Assembly: GCA_021804455.1 (NCBI GenBank)
Contig: JAJZHT010000041.1
Location: forward strand, 1 to 8,769
Direction of reading: 5' to 3'
DNA length: 8,769 nt
From: Pseudomonadota bacterium
Lineage (GTDB): Bacteria > Pseudomonadota > Alphaproteobacteria > Paracaedibacterales > CAIULA01
Below are positions 7,192 to 8,769 of the stretch, one piece after another. The notes under the pieces are model-generated. The model did no database searches. It had not been told where the DNA came from and was given only the letters and a program-made list of their open reading frames with translations. Every line of letters starts with the position of its first letter. Within the stretch, counting starts at the first letter, position 1. The position numbers and the translations under genes are program-made.

Positions 7192-8082
7192 ATGATTGGA
7201 CTTATTAAAGATCGCCTTGCGGCCAAAGTACAAACTTCCGATGCAAAATGCATCTTGGATGTTCGTGTTCAGGATTTTTCAATCCATGTGTTAGAGGCTT
7301 CGAACCAATCCCTTGTCTTGGTTGATTTTTGGGCACCCTGGTGCGGACCTTGTCAGCAATTAACCCCTTTACTGGAAAGGATGGTTACAGAACACCCAGG
7401 ACTGGTGCGTTTGGCTAAAGTTAATGCCGACGAAGAGCCTCAACTTACAGCCTATTTAAGGGTTCAGTCCTTACCCACCGTTTATGCCTTTGCAAAGGGA
7501 CAACCGATTGATGCTTTTGTCGGACTTTTGCCCGCAGAAAAATTAAAAGAATTTATAAAAAATGCTTTAGCAAAAGCAAATTTAGCTCCCCAGGAAAATG
7601 ATCTTTTGAAACTGTGTGAACAGGCCGATCATGCCTTTTACCAAAAAGACCCTCTGCACGTCTCCTCCTTATATGAGTCTATTTTGCGCCAAGATCCTAC
7701 TAACCACAAAGCCCTTGTTGGTTTGGCGCGGTCTTATTTGATGCTAGGGCAAAGGGAAAAAGCTCAACGAATCGATGCCCAGCTTTCTCCTGAACACACC
7801 CCCCCTTCTGAAGGTCAATCTTTAGCCGCTCATTTCGACTTACTTTCTTCTTTAGAGGATTCATCGTCCTATCCTTCGAGTTTTTCTAAAGTCTTGAAAC
7901 TCTGTTTGGAGGCTGATTTCGAGAAGGCTGTTGATCATCTGTTAGAAATGGTAAAGAATTCTGAATCTCAAGACGCTGAGATTGCAAAAGCACTTCTTTT
8001 AAAGATCTTTACAGTTTTGGGTTATCAACATATTCTATCCATAGAAGCAAGGCGCCGATTATCTGCGATGTTATTTGCATGA
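7192..8082 (+). CDS. cnoX: Thioredoxin-TPR protein, CnoX/YbbN-like chaperedoxin
   Basis: The 296-residue product combines an N-terminal thioredoxin domain with helical repeats. In E. coli, CnoX (YbbN) protects substrates from over-oxidation and hands them to chaperones. The thioredoxin domain (about 25-125) has the redox motif WCGPC (50-54) in VDFWAPWCGPCQQLTPLLE and the cis-proline loop SLPTV (Pro95). Residues about 140-200 look like TPR-type helices (SLYESILRQDPTNHKALVGLARSYLMLGQREKA). The C-terminal 230-296 ends RRRLSAMLFA, a typical tail of this family. Unlike E. coli CnoX, which lacks the CXXC pair, this one keeps both cysteines, so disulfide reduction is plausible. The ATG at 7192 starts 6 nt after the hydrolase stop with only a weak purine-rich site, so coupling is likely. 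Its stop overlaps the next start as ATGA. Confidence 0.88.
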   Translation: MIGLIKDRLAAKVQTSDAKCILDVRVQDFSIHVLEASNQSLVLVDFWAPWCGPCQQLTPLLERMVTEHPGLVRLAKVNADEEPQLTAYLRVQSLPTVYAFAKGQPIDAFVGLLPAEKLKEFIKNALAKANLAPQENDLLKLCEQADHAFYQKDPLHVSSLYESILRQDPTNHKALVGLARSYLMLGQREKAQRIDAQLSPEHTPPSEGQSLAAHFDLLSSLEDSSSYPSSFSKVLKLCLEADFEKAVDHLLEMVKNSESQDAEIAKALLLKIFTVLGYQHILSIEARRRLSAMLFA

Positions 8083-8732
8083 AGGATCTTGATTTCGATC
8101 TCTATGATTTGCCCTCTACACTGCCATTGTTGGCAGTGCAAGGGGCCGTATTGCTTCCTCGCACCCAGCTCCCTATTCCTATTTACGACCTTGACCATTT
8201 GATCATGGTTTTTGATGTTCTTAAAGAACATCAAATGATTGGCGTTGTTCAACCTAGAATTGATAAAGTTTCGCCCCAGGATTATGTAGCAACCTTTAAA
8301 ACGGGTTGCGCTGGCAAAGTCGTGGACTTTAACGAGGTTGAGGAAGGACGTTTTTTGGTAACCCTAAAAGGTGTCTGTCGTTTTGAAATTACGGAAGAGA
8401 TCACTCACAAAAGTGGGTATCGTCAAGCCCGTGTCAGTTACAGTCGTTATAACCTTGATTGTGTTGAAGACATTGACTTTTCTTGTGATCGTCCTCGCCT
8501 TTTAAAAGCCCTTAGAGATTATTTTAAATTGGTCAATATGACGCCGAATTGGCAAGAAATTGACCAAATATCCAACGATAAGCTTATTACAGCTCTCGCC
8601 ATGGTTTGCCCTCTAGAGGCAAGAGAAAAACAAGCTTTTCTTGAAACGCCTCACCCTAAAGACCAATCTCAACTGATCACAACATTCTTTGAACTGGCAA
8701 CACTTGACGGTGTATCACCCACTTGTCATTAA
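8079..8732 (+). CDS. Stand-alone Lon N-terminal (substrate-binding) domain protein
   Basis: The 217-residue product matches the Lon protease N-terminal domain (LON substrate-binding, PF02190) without the ATPase or peptidase parts. It has no Walker motif and no Ser-Lys dyad. Recognisable segments are LPLLAVQGAVLLPRTQLPIPIYD (15-37), the MIGVVQP strand (53-59), GCAGKVVDFNEVEEGRFLVTLKGVCRFEI (75-104, the usual G-x-R-F motif region) and a helical C-terminus with ALAMVCPLEAREKQAFLE. Such proteins are common in alphaproteobacteria and presumably bind unfolded or specific proteins, but no partner is known from this sequence. The start overlaps the cnoX stop by 4 nt (ATGA), a sign of coupled translation. 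Following a CnoX-like gene and preceding a Trm112-like gene is, as I recall, a conserved alphaproteobacterial order. Two strong inverted repeats lie within its first 160 bases. Confidence 0.88.
   Translation: MKDLDFDLYDLPSTLPLLAVQGAVLLPRTQLPIPIYDLDHLIMVFDVLKEHQMIGVVQPRIDKVSPQDYVATFKTGCAGKVVDFNEVEEGRFLVTLKGVCRFEITEEITHKSGYRQARVSYSRYNLDCVEDIDFSCDRPRLLKALRDYFKLVNMTPNWQEIDQISNDKLITALAMVCPLEAREKQAFLETPHPKDQSQLITTFFELATLDGVSPTCH
8119..8138. repeat. Perfect 8-bp stem, 4-nt loop inverted repeat in the Lon-domain gene
   Basis: CACTGCCA (8119-8126), loop TTGT, and TGGCAGTG (8131-8138) form a GC-rich perfect hairpin about 40 nt into the coding region. No run of T follows, so it is not an intrinsic terminator. 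Confidence 0.6.
8211..8235. repeat. 25-bp near-perfect palindrome in the Lon-domain gene
   Basis: The arm TTTGATGTTCTT (8211-8222) is the exact reverse complement of bases 8224-8235, with one central A. As RNA it can fold with a 10-bp stem and 5-nt loop, and ATCAT (8202-8206) with ATGAT (8235-8239) could partly extend it. It lies inside codons for FDVLKEHQM. Confidence 0.7.
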
Positions 8733-8736
8733 GGAG
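8731..8736 (+). promoter_or_regulatory. Ribosome binding site of the last, cut gene
   Basis: AAGGAG begins within the TAA stop of the Lon-domain gene and lies 5 nt before the ATG at 8742, supporting a real start there. Confidence 0.65.
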
Positions 8737-8741
8737 TCCTT

Positions 8742-8769
8742 ATGAGTGCGATTGACCCACGTCTTTTAG
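8742..8769 (+). CDS. Start of a probable Trm112-family (YcaR-like) small protein, cut by window edge
   Basis: Only nine codons are visible (MSAIDPRLL). The D-P-R/K-L-L opening fits Trm112-family proteins, which are about 60-residue zinc-ribbon-like proteins, and such a gene commonly follows the Lon-domain gene in alphaproteobacteria. The start has an AAGGAG site and begins 9 nt after the preceding stop. The identification rests on nine residues plus context, so it is tentative. Confidence 0.5.

Noticed and set aside
7799..7805. Run of seven C in cnoX, considered as a phase-variable tract
   Set aside because: Too short to be persuasive, and the gene is a housekeeping type that is open on both sides of it.
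8025..8252. Minus-strand open frame of 75 codons across the cnoX and Lon-domain genes
   Set aside because: It overlaps two convincing plus-strand genes and its sequence is low in recognisable features; part of its openness comes from the inverted repeats.
1..8769. CRISPR array, insertion sequence, prophage, toxin-antitoxin or defence system
   Set aside because: No regularly spaced repeats, transposase, integrase or defence-type proteins were found. Nearly all the sequence is accounted for by housekeeping genes.

Overview
The window looks like a chromosomal segment of a low-to-moderate GC alphaproteobacterium. Gene content and order best fit the Rickettsiales/Holosporales-like lineages, but this is an inference from gene order and protein style, not from a marker gene. 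No mobile element, CRISPR array, tRNA or rRNA was recognised, and nothing suggests recent transfer.

Bases 1-6289 (minus strand) hold one compact ISC iron-sulfur cluster assembly operon, read from right to left. It runs iscR (regulator), a NifS-like cysteine desulfurase, iscS (second cysteine desulfurase), iscU (scaffold), iscA (A-type carrier), hscB (J-domain co-chaperone), hscA (Hsp70 chaperone) and fdx ([2Fe-2S] ferredoxin, cut by the left edge). Neighbouring genes overlap by up to 23 nt or are separated by at most 28 nt, so they are probably co-transcribed. Sulfur is taken from cysteine by the desulfurase(s), electrons come from Fdx, clusters are built on IscU, HscA/HscB drive release, and IscA passes clusters to targets. 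IscR carries the Cys3-His cluster ligands and would adjust expression to demand.

Bases 6290-6522 form a divergent intergenic region. It holds a candidate isc promoter whose -35 box overlaps a GACT-N5-AGTC inverted repeat, a second small palindrome in the isc leader, and a candidate promoter for the rightward genes.

Bases 6523-8769 (plus strand) hold a second tight gene group: an alpha/beta hydrolase of the COG2945 type, a thioredoxin-TPR protein resembling CnoX/YbbN, a stand-alone Lon N-terminal-domain protein, and the first nine codons of a probable Trm112-family (YcaR-like) protein. The group looks like protein quality control and housekeeping.

I did not find a clearly new biological system. 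The points most worth a second look are the tandem paralogous desulfurases, the regulatory palindromes in front of iscR, and two strong inverted repeats inside the first 160 bases of the Lon-domain gene.
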